In this document: positions 27,070 through 36,706 of the stretch, piece by piece
Position numbering within the stretch: position 1 is the stretch's first letter
Layout of the letters: each line of letters begins with the position of its first letter
Origin: Bifidobacterium erythrocebi
GTDB taxonomy: Bacteria > Actinomycetota > Actinomycetes > Actinomycetales > Bifidobacteriaceae
Length of the DNA: 64,000 nucleotides
Assembly: GCF_012932675.1 (NCBI RefSeq)
Contig: NZ_JAAIIF010000008.1
Location: 434,001-498,000 of the forward strand
Reading direction: 5' to 3'
The notes under the pieces: generated by a model
Told to the model about the DNA's origin: nothing
The model's database searches: none
Seen by the model: only the letters and a program-made list of their open reading frames with translations
Program-made: the position numbers and the translations under genes

Positions 27070-28179
27070 TCAGCGCCGGAACGGCCGCCGCCAGCGCGAA
27101 GCGCGAGATGCCTTGTTCATCGCGCCGGTGAACACGACCTTGTCGTTGTCGTCGGCCGGGTCGGCCACTGCGGCCAATCCGTCCAAATCGCTCAGCCCAA
27201 GACCGCCCGCGCCAGCACTACCAGCACCGCTAACACCAGCAGCAACAGCCGCTACAGCACGCGCCTTGGCCTTATGCCGCTTCCACCATGCGGCGAACCC
27301 CAACGCCCCGAACAGCACCGCGCCACCGATAAGCAGACACATCCGCACCCACCAGTCCGGCGAGGTGGGCAACTGCGCCGACCCGCCGCCGTCCTCGGAG
27401 TCCGGCACGTTCGCCGTGCGCTCCCCCGTCACGAGCAGCCGCTGCGTGTTCACCCCGTACGGCGTGCAGGTCAGCAACGTCACCAGGTCGCGCCCCGGCT
27501 CGACCCTGAGTTTGTCCACCTCGTTCGGCTCCACAACGCTAATGTCCGTTACCTTGTAGGTGACATTGCGCCCCAGCACCTCGATCCAGAACAGGTCCCC
27601 CTTACGCATCTCTCCCAGGCGCGTGAACAGTTCCGCCGAGGGCAGTCCCCTGTGCCCAGTGAGCACGGCGTGCGTGCCTTTGCCGCCGATCGGCAGCGAT
27701 GTCTGGCTCATGTGCCCCACGCCTTTGGCGAGCACGTCTTCCGAGGTGCCGTGGTAGATCGGCAGCTTCAGCGAGATTTTCTTGATGCACAGGTACCCCA
27801 TCACCCCGTCGTGGTTCACGTTGAGCACGCTAGTGTAGTTGGTGGGCAGCACGTATCCGCTGTCGCTGACGAACGGGTCGTGCACCGGGTCTCCGGCCAG
27901 GTTCTCATTGTAGGTTCGCGCCGCGCCGAGTTCGGCTTTGACCTTTTCCGAGGGCATGGAGGCGGTTTTCTTCTGGTAGTCGTTGACCACGGTGGTGTGC
28001 TCGTGCGTGGCGAGCATGTCGGCTACCGAGGGGTACGCGAAGATGGCGATGCCGCCGATGACGAGGAGCGCGGCCAGCACGTTGACCCAGATACCGCTGC
28101 GTTTGGGTTTCCGTGCGACTTCCGGGCTGGTGTGTTCCGGTTCATCGGGCGTTGTGCGCATGGGGTCGGGTGCGGCCAT
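27070..28179 (-). CDS. Class C sortase (pilus-polymerising)
   Basis: This membrane transpeptidase links pilin subunits into a fibre. The 369 residues begin with a cytoplasmic segment, then a membrane anchor at about residues 28-48 (SGIWVNVLAALLVIGGIAIF). The catalytic His is in LTGHRGLPSA, the Cys in TLLTCTPYGVNTQRLLVTGE, and the Arg in the same stretch. A second membrane segment near residues 287-307 is typical of class C. An Ala/Gly-rich tail of about 60 residues follows and is unusual. The start at 28179 has AGAAGG upstream; the longer frame is discarded. It is the last gene of the pilus operon, after a strong hairpin. Confidence 0.93.
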   Translation of the reverse strand: MAAPDPMRTTPDEPEHTSPEVARKPKRSGIWVNVLAALLVIGGIAIFAYPSVADMLATHEHTTVVNDYQKKTASMPSEKVKAELGAARTYNENLAGDPVHDPFVSDSGYVLPTNYTSVLNVNHDGVMGYLCIKKISLKLPIYHGTSEDVLAKGVGHMSQTSLPIGGKGTHAVLTGHRGLPSAELFTRLGEMRKGDLFWIEVLGRNVTYKVTDISVVEPNEVDKLRVEPGRDLVTLLTCTPYGVNTQRLLVTGERTANVPDSEDGGGSAQLPTSPDWWVRMCLLIGGAVLFGALGFAAWWKRHKAKARAVAAVAAGVSGAGSAGAGGLGLSDLDGLAAVADPADDNDKVVFTGAMNKASRASRWRRPFRR

Positions 28180-28291
28180 TGGTGGAGCCTTCTGTCGGTA
28201 TGGATGTGGGATGGGTATGGGATGGATAGGTCGGCGAGACGCGGACGTACGTGAAAGAGCCACGCCGTGGATATTGTAATGCCGCGCATGG

Positions 28292-28328
28292 CGAAGGGCC
28301 GCATACGTGCACCGTATGCGGCCCTTCG
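28292..28328 (-). terminator. Hairpin between backbone pilin and sortase genes
   Basis: A perfect 16-bp stem CGAAGGGCCGCATACG at 28292-28307 and its complement at 28313-28328 with a 5-base loop. There is no T-run on the minus strand. It probably reduces sortase transcription or protects the pilin mRNA 3' end. Confidence 0.7.
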
Positions 28329-28395
28329 ATCATTCATGGTTTCCTCAATGAAGCCTGAGGCCTGTCATTGCGGAATCATGGGGTTGGCGTTGACT

Positions 28396-30072
28396 TCAGG
28401 CCTTCTTACGGGAGGCGAGCAGCATCACGCCGCCGGCGATCATGAGCGCGCCGAGCACGCTGAACACGATGGTGCCGATGCCGCCGGTCTTCGGCAGCTT
28501 GCCGATCTTGTTCTCGACGGTCTTGCTCACGTAGCCGACCTCGGTGCTGCCTTCCACAGCGCCGGTGTAGTCCTTCTTCTCGTCCTGGACCGGATCCAGC
28601 ACGACCTCGATCGGTTCGGACAGCTTGTTGTAGCCGGCCGGAGCCTTGGTCTCGGTGAGCAGGTAGGTCAGCGGGTTGCCGTTGTCGTCGGCACCCTTGA
28701 GGCCGTACACGGTGAGCTTGCCGTTGTCGTCGACCTGCAGCGTGCCGTCGGCCTTGCCTGCCTTGATCTCGTCGCTGGTGGCCTTGCGGTACACACCGGA
28801 CTGCAGCTTGACGAACAGGAACGCCTCGTTGACGTTCTTGCGTTCCAGCTTGAACTCGGCGCCCGGCAGCGGCTTCTGAGTGCCTGCCGCGACCTTGTTC
28901 ACCTTGATGCCGAAGACATAGACCTTGGTCTTATCCTCTTCGGTGCGGTGGCCTTCGCCACGGTACGGGTTGTTGCTGTACTGCAGCTTGGCGTGGTTGT
29001 AGATGGGCTCGCCGACCACGGCATTCTCGTTCACGGTGGCGGTGTACTTCACGTGGATCTTGGCGTAGGAGCGGATCTTCTCGTAGTTGAAGTCGAGCAG
29101 GAAGGTGACGTCGTGGCCGTCCATGTCCTTGGTGTTGAGGGTCTTGGTGTAGGCGTCGCCTTCGGTCAGCTTGGTTTCGGCACCGGTGCTCTTAACGCCG
29201 TACACGGTGATGTCGTCGTTGAAGGTCAGGCCCTTGTCCATGGCATCGGAGATCCAGTACTTCTTGTTGATGGCGTTGGACGGGTAAGCGGGGATGTCGG
29301 TGCGCAGGTTGAAGTTGACGGCTTCGCCGACGGCTGCGGTGTCGGAGCCTTCGTCGCGCTTGTCGAGACCGGTGTTGATGTTGTCGCTCTTACGCTGCTC
29401 GTTGATGGACTTGTCCATGCTCGGCTTGGAGCGCTTGGCCACGATGTTGGCGTCCTCCACTACCCACTGCTTGTCGACGTACTTCGGCAGCACGTTCGCG
29501 CCGACCGCGCGGTACACGTACATGCCGTTGGCGGTGGAGTCGGAACCGTTGTTGTTGGTGACTTCGACGTAGTAGCCGCCGAGTTCCAGCTTGTTGATGG
29601 TGACGCTGTTGCCGTTGTTCTTGGCGGAGCCGGCGACCTTGGTCAGCAGGTTGCTGCTGCCGAGCTTGTCGAAGAACTTGGCGATGTCGCCGGTGGTCAC
29701 GTTGTTTTCGATGCCGGAGGTGGTTTCACCTTCGACGTTCGGCAGGCCTTCGTACTTGTCGGTCACGATGTTGCCATTGCCGATGTACTCCGGGTAGTTC
29801 GCCTTGACCCATGCGGCGATCGCGCTGTTCCAGGTGAATTCCGGGGATTCAGGCTGGTCGGCGTTGTAGTCGTAGTTCACGTCGATGATCTTGTAGGCCT
29901 TGGCGGTCACGTCAACGGTTTCACCATCTTCGGCAAGGTTGCTGATGGTGATGCTGCCGGTGGCGTTCCTGTCCAACGCGTTCGCGGTGGATGCAAGGCC
30001 AAAGCTGCCGACCGTTGCTGCTGTGGCTATGGCCACTGCGGCGACGATGCCTTTCTTGAGCTTTTCCAACAT
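28396..30072 (-). CDS. Sortase-anchored backbone pilin (FimA-like)
   Basis: The 558-residue product is the likely repeating shaft subunit. A signal peptide covers residues 1 to about 32 (GIVAAVAIATAATVGSFGLA, then a TANA cleavage site). Two or three pilin domains follow. The E-box LTETKAPAGYNKL in the last domain supports internal isopeptide bonds. The C-terminus has the sorting motif LPKTGG, a hydrophobic segment and the tail SRKKA. The start at 30072 has AGAGGAGA upstream; the open frame to 30246 runs through a 15-bp tandem repeat and is not used. The sortase gene lies downstream and the tip adhesin upstream. Confidence 0.93.
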   Translation of the reverse strand: MLEKLKKGIVAAVAIATAATVGSFGLASTANALDRNATGSITISNLAEDGETVDVTAKAYKIIDVNYDYNADQPESPEFTWNSAIAAWVKANYPEYIGNGNIVTDKYEGLPNVEGETTSGIENNVTTGDIAKFFDKLGSSNLLTKVAGSAKNNGNSVTINKLELGGYYVEVTNNNGSDSTANGMYVYRAVGANVLPKYVDKQWVVEDANIVAKRSKPSMDKSINEQRKSDNINTGLDKRDEGSDTAAVGEAVNFNLRTDIPAYPSNAINKKYWISDAMDKGLTFNDDITVYGVKSTGAETKLTEGDAYTKTLNTKDMDGHDVTFLLDFNYEKIRSYAKIHVKYTATVNENAVVGEPIYNHAKLQYSNNPYRGEGHRTEEDKTKVYVFGIKVNKVAAGTQKPLPGAEFKLERKNVNEAFLFVKLQSGVYRKATSDEIKAGKADGTLQVDDNGKLTVYGLKGADDNGNPLTYLLTETKAPAGYNKLSEPIEVVLDPVQDEKKDYTGAVEGSTEVGYVSKTVENKIGKLPKTGGIGTIVFSVLGALMIAGGVMLLASRKKA

Positions 30073-30150
30073 GATGTTCTCCTCTGATTCCTTGGTTTTC
30101 GGAAATATCTGCGGTCGTGCCATGTTCGGCATGGCCAAAATCTTGATTGT

Positions 30151-30186
30151 GAATTGGGATGGTTTGAATTGGGATGGTTTGAATTG
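30151..30186. repeat. 15-bp tandem repeat upstream of the backbone pilin
   Basis: GAATTGGGATGGTTT occurs at 30151-30165 and again at 30166-30180, followed by a partial third unit GAATTG. It lies 79-115 bp upstream of the pilin start, in the leader or promoter region. Confidence 0.9.
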
Positions 30187-30260
30187 ATACGTGTCAGGCG
30201 GGCTGCCTCCGGTGGCTCCCGGACTATCCGAGAGCCACCGGCTCAACCGTCATCCGTCTG

Positions 30261-33200
30261 TTAGACGTTCAACGGGTCTTCGCCAAGCACGCGCTTGCTG
30301 AGCACGAACGCACCGCCGAGCACGAGCACCGCGCCCATCAGGCTGAAGGCGATCAGGCCTCGCCCGCCGGTGGACGGGATGGTCTTGGCCTTGTAGTTCG
30401 CCACGGACAGGCCGCCGTCCTCCTCATGCTTGAATGCGGGCGGCTTGTTGCCTCCCTCGACTTCGGTGATCGTGATCTGCTGGTCCTTGTCTTTCTGGCT
30501 CAGGTCCACGACCACGTTCCACTGGCCGCTGGGCCTGGTGTACCCGTCGGGGGCCTTGGATTCGATCAGCCTGTAGGTGTCGCTGGCCAGATCGGCGAAG
30601 GTCACCTTGCCGTCACTGTCGCTGGTCTGCGTGTCGATCTTCACCCACTGCTTGGGGTTGAGAGGATCAAGCACATCGGCCTTGCAAGCGGCGTCGCAGT
30701 CACCGTCGTGGCGGTACAGCTGGAACACCGCGCCTTCTAGTGCATCGCCGGTTTCACCGTTCTTCTTGGTGAAGCTGAAGTCGGTCACTTTCTCCGTGTT
30801 GATGAAGGTGGATTCGGGGTCCTTGTCAGAACGCACCTCCACGGTCGGGATGTTCTTCTTCTGCCTTGCTTCCTGCTGTTGGTCATCACTGGTGGTGGTC
30901 AGCTTCAGCTTGCCGTTCACATATACGCGCAAGGTAAGGCCGTTGGTCACGCCCTCGCTGTGCTCATCGAGTTCGGAGACCTTGAACCTGATCTTGTAAG
31001 TGCTGGAGTCGTAGTCGTACTTCTTGCTTCCGGTGTCCACCTCGGTCATGTCGTAGGTGAAGTCGGCAGTGCCGTGGTCCTTCTTCACGCTGTCCCACCA
31101 GTCGGCGGTGAAGTCGAGAGCATCCCACGTGGCAAGTCCGTCACTGCCCACTTCCACGGTGGGGTTCGCCAGCTGGGGCGCGCCCGCTGCGGCGGACTCG
31201 GCATCGGGCTTCATGTTGAACTTGAATTCGCCGGCCTTCACCGGTTCCTTCTCACCGTTCTTGAGCAGCTTCTTGGTGGCGTTGAGCTTCACAGACACCG
31301 GCAGCACCACATCGCGCTGCACGTTCTGATCGCCGTTGCCGTCTTCGGAGACGACGTAGTTGTTCAGATTGTCGGCGCTGGTAGTGTCGTGGTACACGGC
31401 TTCGGTGTTCACGTCGTAGTAGTCGGTGGTCTTCTTCATATCCGACTCGCCGATGATGGTGTTGACATGATCGCTCACCTTGGCGAGCGCGTTCTTGTCG
31501 CTGCTTTTCAGCAGTTCCTTGCCGGTACCATCCGTCAGGGTGGAGGTCTGATGCTCCAGCTGATAGCCGGCAGGCAGTGCGGAATCGTCGGTGGCAACGG
31601 TGGAGAAGGTCACCTTATTGCCGCCGTTCTTAATGAACAGATCGGCGCCGCCGTCATAGTCGGATGCGTTCTTAACCTCATTGGCTGCGCTTCCGTCCTC
31701 GGCTTCCTGCGCTAGAGCATCACCGGAAGCGGCATAGTCTATGTCATCATGTTCAGGATTGGGATTAACGTCATCTGCCAAGTAGACGCGATTCTGTGCA
31801 TGCTGCCACTGCTTACTGGACGAGGCATCGGCCTTGATAGATGACTTCGTTACTGTCGCGCTGGTGCCTTCGCCGCCATCCACCTTGGTCTTGAGATCCT
31901 TGGCAACACGCACCTTGACTGTTACATCACCGGTGGAACGTGCATAGCCGGACGGAGTCTCGATCTCAGTGAGCTTGTATTCCACGCCATCCTTGGAACC
32001 GGGCACACCGCGCACGGTGAATCCGCCCTTGCTGTCGGTCACGGGCTGAAGCGCCTTATCACGATCCGTGGTGGTGATCAGCTCGCCGGTCTTGGCATCA
32101 GTGGCGACCAGATAGGTGCCGTCCTTCTGCTGTGTACCAGTCAGATACTTGCCATCGGTGGTTTTGACGACGTACTTCGCACCCTTAAGAAAGATATCGG
32201 GGTTTGTCTTGCTGGTCTTTTTGAACTTGAAATCGCCGAGTACCTTGGTCCTGCTCTGCTGCTTGACCGTACTCAGATAGTTCATGGTTACTTCATAGCC
32301 ATAGTTGAAGGAATATGTATCAGGAGCGCCACGACCATCCATATTTGTGACAACATCCTTATACAAAACTTGTCGATACATCTGGCCCTCACGGGCGTCT
32401 TCCCCCTGCGTACGTATGGTAAAGCCAGTATCCGTATCACTGCCAATAGCCAGGTTATTGGTATTAATGGCGTACTTTGCAACATCCGAGGATTTCTGAT
32501 TGAAAATCGGCACTTTGCACACATCAAGACTATCCGAAGTGCTTCTGCCCATGGTGAGCATGTCATCAGCGGTATCGCATAACTTATAAATACCTGTAAT
32601 AAATTCAATTTGCTTGCCGCTACCATCTCGTACATACGTTACAGCTGTGTGATGGAACATATTCTGATCCAGCGAAATGGCGCCATTATAGGTGGTAGGC
32701 AAAGAAGCATCAAGACCAGACGCCTTGGGATATAGCTGATTAGGGAAAATATGCAAATTATTGTAGCTCAGATCAAGATCCGGAATAAGTGTGCTTGTGG
32801 ATAAACCTGGAAAGGCCAAGGTCTGCAGACCAACGCCCTCAGTTATGCCTTGACCAAAACTCGAGAAACCAAGTTTTGTTATCCTGCTCAATTTTTCAAT
32901 ACCGTTGAGCAATCTAATACGATCATTCTGCCCAATAAGTCCACTGGCTTTGGCTCGAACATAGGCGTTATACACATTCCACGTGTAGGAATGATTGTCA
33001 CCAGACACCATTCGAAGCACCTGATCGGTGGTCCTGGAGCTGTAATCCTTGCCTTGGAATTCGTCCTTGACTTCGCGATCAACAAGCTTGCGAAGAACGA
33101 CATCGGGGAAATACTGAGCCATGTCGTCATTCCACGTCACCGGCAGCTTGGGGTCTCCGGTGACATTGCTGGAATCATTGCTCTGCGTGGAACTCTGTGC

Positions 33201-33602
33201 AGCCGTAACCTTCTGCTGCTGCGAATCATCGTTAGCCTGATTCTGGGAGTCGCTGTTGGCGGCCTGATCCGCGTTGTTGGTCTCGGTGTTCTCCGTCTTG
33301 GACGAATCATCGGCATCGCCGTTCTGGGAGGTATCGGCTGCTGCGGCATCGCTGCTGGCCGTATCGCCGTTGGCATTCTCACTGCTCTGCTTGGTGTCAT
33401 CGCCGTTGCCGGCTTCCACCTGCCCGGCTGCAACCTGGGTGTCCTGCGAATCCGTGGCGCCTTCGGCCGCATATGCCGTTGTTGCTGGGGCAAGAATAGT
33501 GCAGGCCGCAATCGCAAACCCTAAAAACGTTTTAAATAGAGGTTTCTTCAGCGATGCTGAGAGGCGCTGCCCCCCCCCCGCGATATTTCCAGGTTTTCTC
33601 AT
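30261..33602 (-). CDS. Large sortase-anchored pilus tip adhesin with phase-variable G10 tract
   Basis: The 1113-residue product starts at 33602 (AGGAGAAGG upstream). Codons 8-11 lie in a run of ten G; at this length the frame is open throughout. A signal peptide ends near residue 46 (TTAYA), and a Ser/Asp/Asn/Gln-rich linker of about 95 residues follows. A leucine-rich-like segment (LSYNNLHIFPNQLY) lies near residue 280. Beyond it are SpaA/Cna-type repeats, a Spy0128-like isopeptide domain (FTYDMTEVDTGSKKYDYD), an E-box domain (YRLIESKAPDGYTRP) and the variant sorting motif IPSTGG. The part around 32280-33120 is noticeably AT-richer. Pilus tip role is inferred from size, order and domains. 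Confidence 0.92.
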   Translation of the reverse strand: MRKPGNIAGGGQRLSASLKKPLFKTFLGFAIAACTILAPATTAYAAEGATDSQDTQVAAGQVEAGNGDDTKQSSENANGDTASSDAAAADTSQNGDADDSSKTENTETNNADQAANSDSQNQANDDSQQQKVTAAQSSTQSNDSSNVTGDPKLPVTWNDDMAQYFPDVVLRKLVDREVKDEFQGKDYSSRTTDQVLRMVSGDNHSYTWNVYNAYVRAKASGLIGQNDRIRLLNGIEKLSRITKLGFSSFGQGITEGVGLQTLAFPGLSTSTLIPDLDLSYNNLHIFPNQLYPKASGLDASLPTTYNGAISLDQNMFHHTAVTYVRDGSGKQIEFITGIYKLCDTADDMLTMGRSTSDSLDVCKVPIFNQKSSDVAKYAINTNNLAIGSDTDTGFTIRTQGEDAREGQMYRQVLYKDVVTNMDGRGAPDTYSFNYGYEVTMNYLSTVKQQSRTKVLGDFKFKKTSKTNPDIFLKGAKYVVKTTDGKYLTGTQQKDGTYLVATDAKTGELITTTDRDKALQPVTDSKGGFTVRGVPGSKDGVEYKLTEIETPSGYARSTGDVTVKVRVAKDLKTKVDGGEGTSATVTKSSIKADASSSKQWQHAQNRVYLADDVNPNPEHDDIDYAASGDALAQEAEDGSAANEVKNASDYDGGADLFIKNGGNKVTFSTVATDDSALPAGYQLEHQTSTLTDGTGKELLKSSDKNALAKVSDHVNTIIGESDMKKTTDYYDVNTEAVYHDTTSADNLNNYVVSEDGNGDQNVQRDVVLPVSVKLNATKKLLKNGEKEPVKAGEFKFNMKPDAESAAAGAPQLANPTVEVGSDGLATWDALDFTADWWDSVKKDHGTADFTYDMTEVDTGSKKYDYDSSTYKIRFKVSELDEHSEGVTNGLTLRVYVNGKLKLTTTSDDQQQEARQKKNIPTVEVRSDKDPESTFINTEKVTDFSFTKKNGETGDALEGAVFQLYRHDGDCDAACKADVLDPLNPKQWVKIDTQTSDSDGKVTFADLASDTYRLIESKAPDGYTRPSGQWNVVVDLSQKDKDQQITITEVEGGNKPPAFKHEEDGGLSVANYKAKTIPSTGGRGLIAFSLMGAVLVLGGAFVLSKRVLGEDPLNV
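33570..33579 (-). repeat. Homopolymeric G10 tract (slippage site)
   Basis: Ten consecutive C on the plus strand (G on the coding strand) lie 23 bases after the tip-adhesin start codon. Gain or loss of one base would shift the frame ahead of the signal peptide. Confidence 0.92.
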
Positions 33603-34312
33603 CTTTTTCCTTCTCCTCTGCCTTGCCATGCAAGCCAACCGTCCAAGCGACGGACACTTCCCTATGTAGCGCAGCAGCATCGGATTCGTCATCCCACATC
33701 GGGCCGCTGTCTTCAGCCCAACATGTTCGCATCGGGGAATCCCCCCTTGGCGGTTGTTCCCGTAAATGCGTAAGCAATGGCCTTCCACGCGAAAGATACG
33801 AGGAGGCTTTGCCTCTGATTCTTCCTATTTTCATTTATATCCGTGTACCAATCCGGTGCACGGCGCACAAATGCATGATTCTTTTATAGATGGCTCTTGT
33901 GACATCAAATCGCATGACTTAATTTAACGAGCATACGATTCGCTGCGCGCATTCCCAGATGCCCGAAGGAACTCCGACGGCATCGGCCGACCGGCAATAC
34001 CTTGCATTGTGCCGATGTGAACGTTACAAACACGGGGGTCTCCCCCTTCCCCGCCGTCATGGGATCAATACATATCCCTGCCGTGCACATCGGCGTGTCG
34101 GTCAATATCCAATGCCGGGAAACCGACCACGAAAATCGACGAAAGACATCACGAAACGCCGGCCTTCCAACGTTTTCCCGGTATCGAGAGTCCCGCCGGA
34201 CGCGATTCTAGCAGCCAGGCCGCCGAATCCTCGGCACATTCAGAGCAGCACCGTTGCATTTAAGCAACGAATCGCATCATTTCTGTCATATATACAATGC
34301 GCAGTACAGCAA
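33603..34312. other. Gene-free region upstream of the pilus operon
   Basis: Seven hundred bases with no supported ORF. It must hold the pilus promoter. I saw no repeats or strong dyads. Confidence 0.5.
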
Positions 34313-34378
34313 AAAGGACCCCGGCGCAGCCCGCAACGCTCAACCAACAACCAGCGTTGCGGCCCGCACCAGAGCCCG
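34313..34378 (-). terminator. Terminator of glgX
   Basis: An extended imperfect stem has the core GCCGCAACGCT / AGCGTTGCGG and outer GC-rich pairs, followed by TTTTT on the minus strand. It begins about 27 bp after the glgX stop. Confidence 0.75.
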
Positions 34379-34404
34379 TTCCCGAATCAGCACCTGCCCA
34401 AAAC

Positions 34405-36558
34405 TCAGAACAGGTGGCGCAACTCAGGTTTATCCTCGCTCATCAGTAGCATGAAGCTCCTGGATTGCGCGGTGATCGCGAAACCGGCCTCATAGTTGAG
34501 CTCCGGTCCGTTCGGATTGTACGTGTCCACCACCAGCTTCCACTTGCTGCCATAGTTCTCGTCCGGCAACGTGAATTGGATCGGCTCGTAATGCGCGTTA
34601 AAGATCAGTATGAAGTCGTTGTCCACCGTGGGGTTGCCGTAATAGTCCATTTCCGGAATATTCGAGCCATTGAGGTACACCATCATGGAGAACGCATGCG
34701 TATTCTGCCAATCGTTCATATCCATGATGGAACCGGTGTGGTCGAACCACTCCACCTCCGGAATCGCGCCCGGCTCATCGTCGGCGGTGCGGCCGGTGAA
34801 GAACCTGCGGCGGTGCAGCACGGGGTGGTTCAGGCGCAGATGGATCAGCTTGGAGACGAACGCCAGCAGGTTCTTGCGCCCGTCGTCCAGATCCCAATGC
34901 GTCCACGAGATCTCGTTGTCCTGGCAGTACGCGTTGTTGTTGCCCTGCTGGGTTCGTGCCACCTCGTCGCCGCCGCAGATCATGGGGATGCCCTGGCTCA
35001 CCAGCAGCGTGGCGAACATGTTGCGCATCTGGCGGTGGCGCAGCTCGTTCACGTCGCGGATGGTGGTCTCGCCCTCCACGCCGCAGTTCCACGAGCGGTT
35101 GTTGCTTTCGCCGTCGCGGTTGCCTTCGCCGTTCGCATCGTTGTGCTTCTCGTTGTAGCTCACCAGGTCGTTAAGCGTGAACCCGTCGTGCGCGGTGATG
35201 AAGTTCACCGATGCCACGGGTCTGCGCCCGTTTATCTCATACAGGTCGGAACTGCCCATCAGACGCGAGGCGAACTCCGGCAGCGTGGATGGCTGCGAGC
35301 GCCAGAAGTCGCGTACGCAGTCGCGGTAGCGGCCGTTCCATTCGGACCAGCTGGAGGGGAAGCCGCCGACTTGGTAGCCGCCGGAGCCGAGGTCCCATGG
35401 TTCGGCGATGAGTTTGACGCGGCTGATGACGGGGTCTTGTTCGACGATGTCGAAGAAGGCGGAGAGTTTGTCTACTTCCTGGAATTGGCGTGCGAGGGTT
35501 GCGGCGAGGTCGAAGCGGAAGCCGTCGACGTGCATTTCGGTGACCCAGTAGCGCAGGCTGTCGGTGATGAGTTGGAGGGCGTGCGGCGAGCGCATGAGGA
35601 GTGAGTTGCCGGTGCCGGTGGTGTCGAAGTAGTGGTAGGGGTCGTTGTCTACGAGGCGGTAGTAGGCCTGGTTGTCGATGCCTTTGAAGCTGAGGGTGGG
35701 GCCCATGTGGTTGCCTTCGGCGGTGTGGTTGTAGACCACGTCGAGGATGACTTCCATGCCTGCGTGGTGGTAGGCCTTGACCATGGCTTTGAATTCGTTG
35801 ACCTGTTGGCCGCGTTCGCCGACGCTGGAGTAGGCGTTGTGGGGTGCGAAGAAGCCGATGGTGTTGTAGCCCCAGTAGTTGCTCAGTCCTTTTTGCTGGA
35901 GGAAGGAGTCGTTGACGAACTGGTGGATGGGCATGAGTTCGATGGCGGTGACGCCGAGCTTTTTGAGGTAGTCGATGACTGATGGGTATGCGAGGCCGGC
36001 GTAGGTGCCGCGGATGTCCGGCGGTACGTCTTGGTTGAGGTTGGTCATGCCGCGTACGTGGGCTTCGTAGATGACGGAGTCGTGGTAGGAGATGTTGGGG
36101 TGTTGGTCGTTGCCCCAGTCGAAGTAGGGGTTGATGACGACGGACTTCATGGTGTGTGCGGCGGAGTCCTGCATGTTGACGGCGTTGATGTCGTCTGGTT
36201 TGGACATGTCGTAGGAGAAGAGGCTCGGATCGTCGTCGATGTTGCCTTCGATGGCTTTGGCGTATGGGTCGAGGAGGAGTTTCGAGGGGTTGCAGCGCAG
36301 TCCTTGTGCCGGGTTGTAGGGTCCGTAGACGCGGTAGCCGTAGCGTTGGCCTGGTTGCAGTCCTGGGATGTAGTTGTGCCAGACGTAGGAGTTTTGCTCC
36401 GTCATCTCGATTCGGGTTTCGTGGTCTTCTTCATCGAAGAGGCACAGTTCGACCTTTTCGGCAACTTTGGAGAATAGGGCGAAATTCACGCCGGCGCCGT
36501 CGTAGCTGGCACCGAGCGGATACATGGATCCCGGTCGTATATGCATCATATGGTTCAT
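34405..36558 (-). CDS. glgX: Glycogen debranching enzyme (GlgX/isoamylase type)
   Basis: This glycoside hydrolase family 13 enzyme removes alpha-1,6 branches from glycogen. The 717 residues start with an isoamylase N-terminal domain (YPLGASYDGAGVNFALFS). The catalytic barrel has VYNHTAEGN, the nucleophile segment VDGFRFDLAATLA near residue 345 and the acid segment KLIAEPWDLG near residue 383. FITAHDGFTLNDLVSYN carries the late catalytic Asp. The start at 36558 has only AGGGA 12 bases upstream; an in-frame ATG lies three codons later. Codon preference differs between the two halves, with a change near 35350. GlgB is 24 kb away. Confidence 0.95.
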   Translation of the reverse strand: MNHMMHIRPGSMYPLGASYDGAGVNFALFSKVAEKVELCLFDEEDHETRIEMTEQNSYVWHNYIPGLQPGQRYGYRVYGPYNPAQGLRCNPSKLLLDPYAKAIEGNIDDDPSLFSYDMSKPDDINAVNMQDSAAHTMKSVVINPYFDWGNDQHPNISYHDSVIYEAHVRGMTNLNQDVPPDIRGTYAGLAYPSVIDYLKKLGVTAIELMPIHQFVNDSFLQQKGLSNYWGYNTIGFFAPHNAYSSVGERGQQVNEFKAMVKAYHHAGMEVILDVVYNHTAEGNHMGPTLSFKGIDNQAYYRLVDNDPYHYFDTTGTGNSLLMRSPHALQLITDSLRYWVTEMHVDGFRFDLAATLARQFQEVDKLSAFFDIVEQDPVISRVKLIAEPWDLGSGGYQVGGFPSSWSEWNGRYRDCVRDFWRSQPSTLPEFASRLMGSSDLYEINGRRPVASVNFITAHDGFTLNDLVSYNEKHNDANGEGNRDGESNNRSWNCGVEGETTIRDVNELRHRQMRNMFATLLVSQGIPMICGGDEVARTQQGNNNAYCQDNEISWTHWDLDDGRKNLLAFVSKLIHLRLNHPVLHRRRFFTGRTADDEPGAIPEVEWFDHTGSIMDMNDWQNTHAFSMMVYLNGSNIPEMDYYGNPTVDNDFILIFNAHYEPIQFTLPDENYGSKWKLVVDTYNPNGPELNYEAGFAITAQSRSFMLLMSEDKPELRHLF

Positions 36559-36706
36559 TATCCCACGTTCCCTGCCCCTTGGCCCCGGTGTGGCCGGTTC
36601 GCCACAAGATGCCCTCAATCGTTTTACGTTGTTGGAGGGTTGCTGCGTGTGGTTGTTCGTGCGGCTGGCCGGGGTTTTGGGTGTTGATTCGGCGGGGTTT
36701 GGCGGG

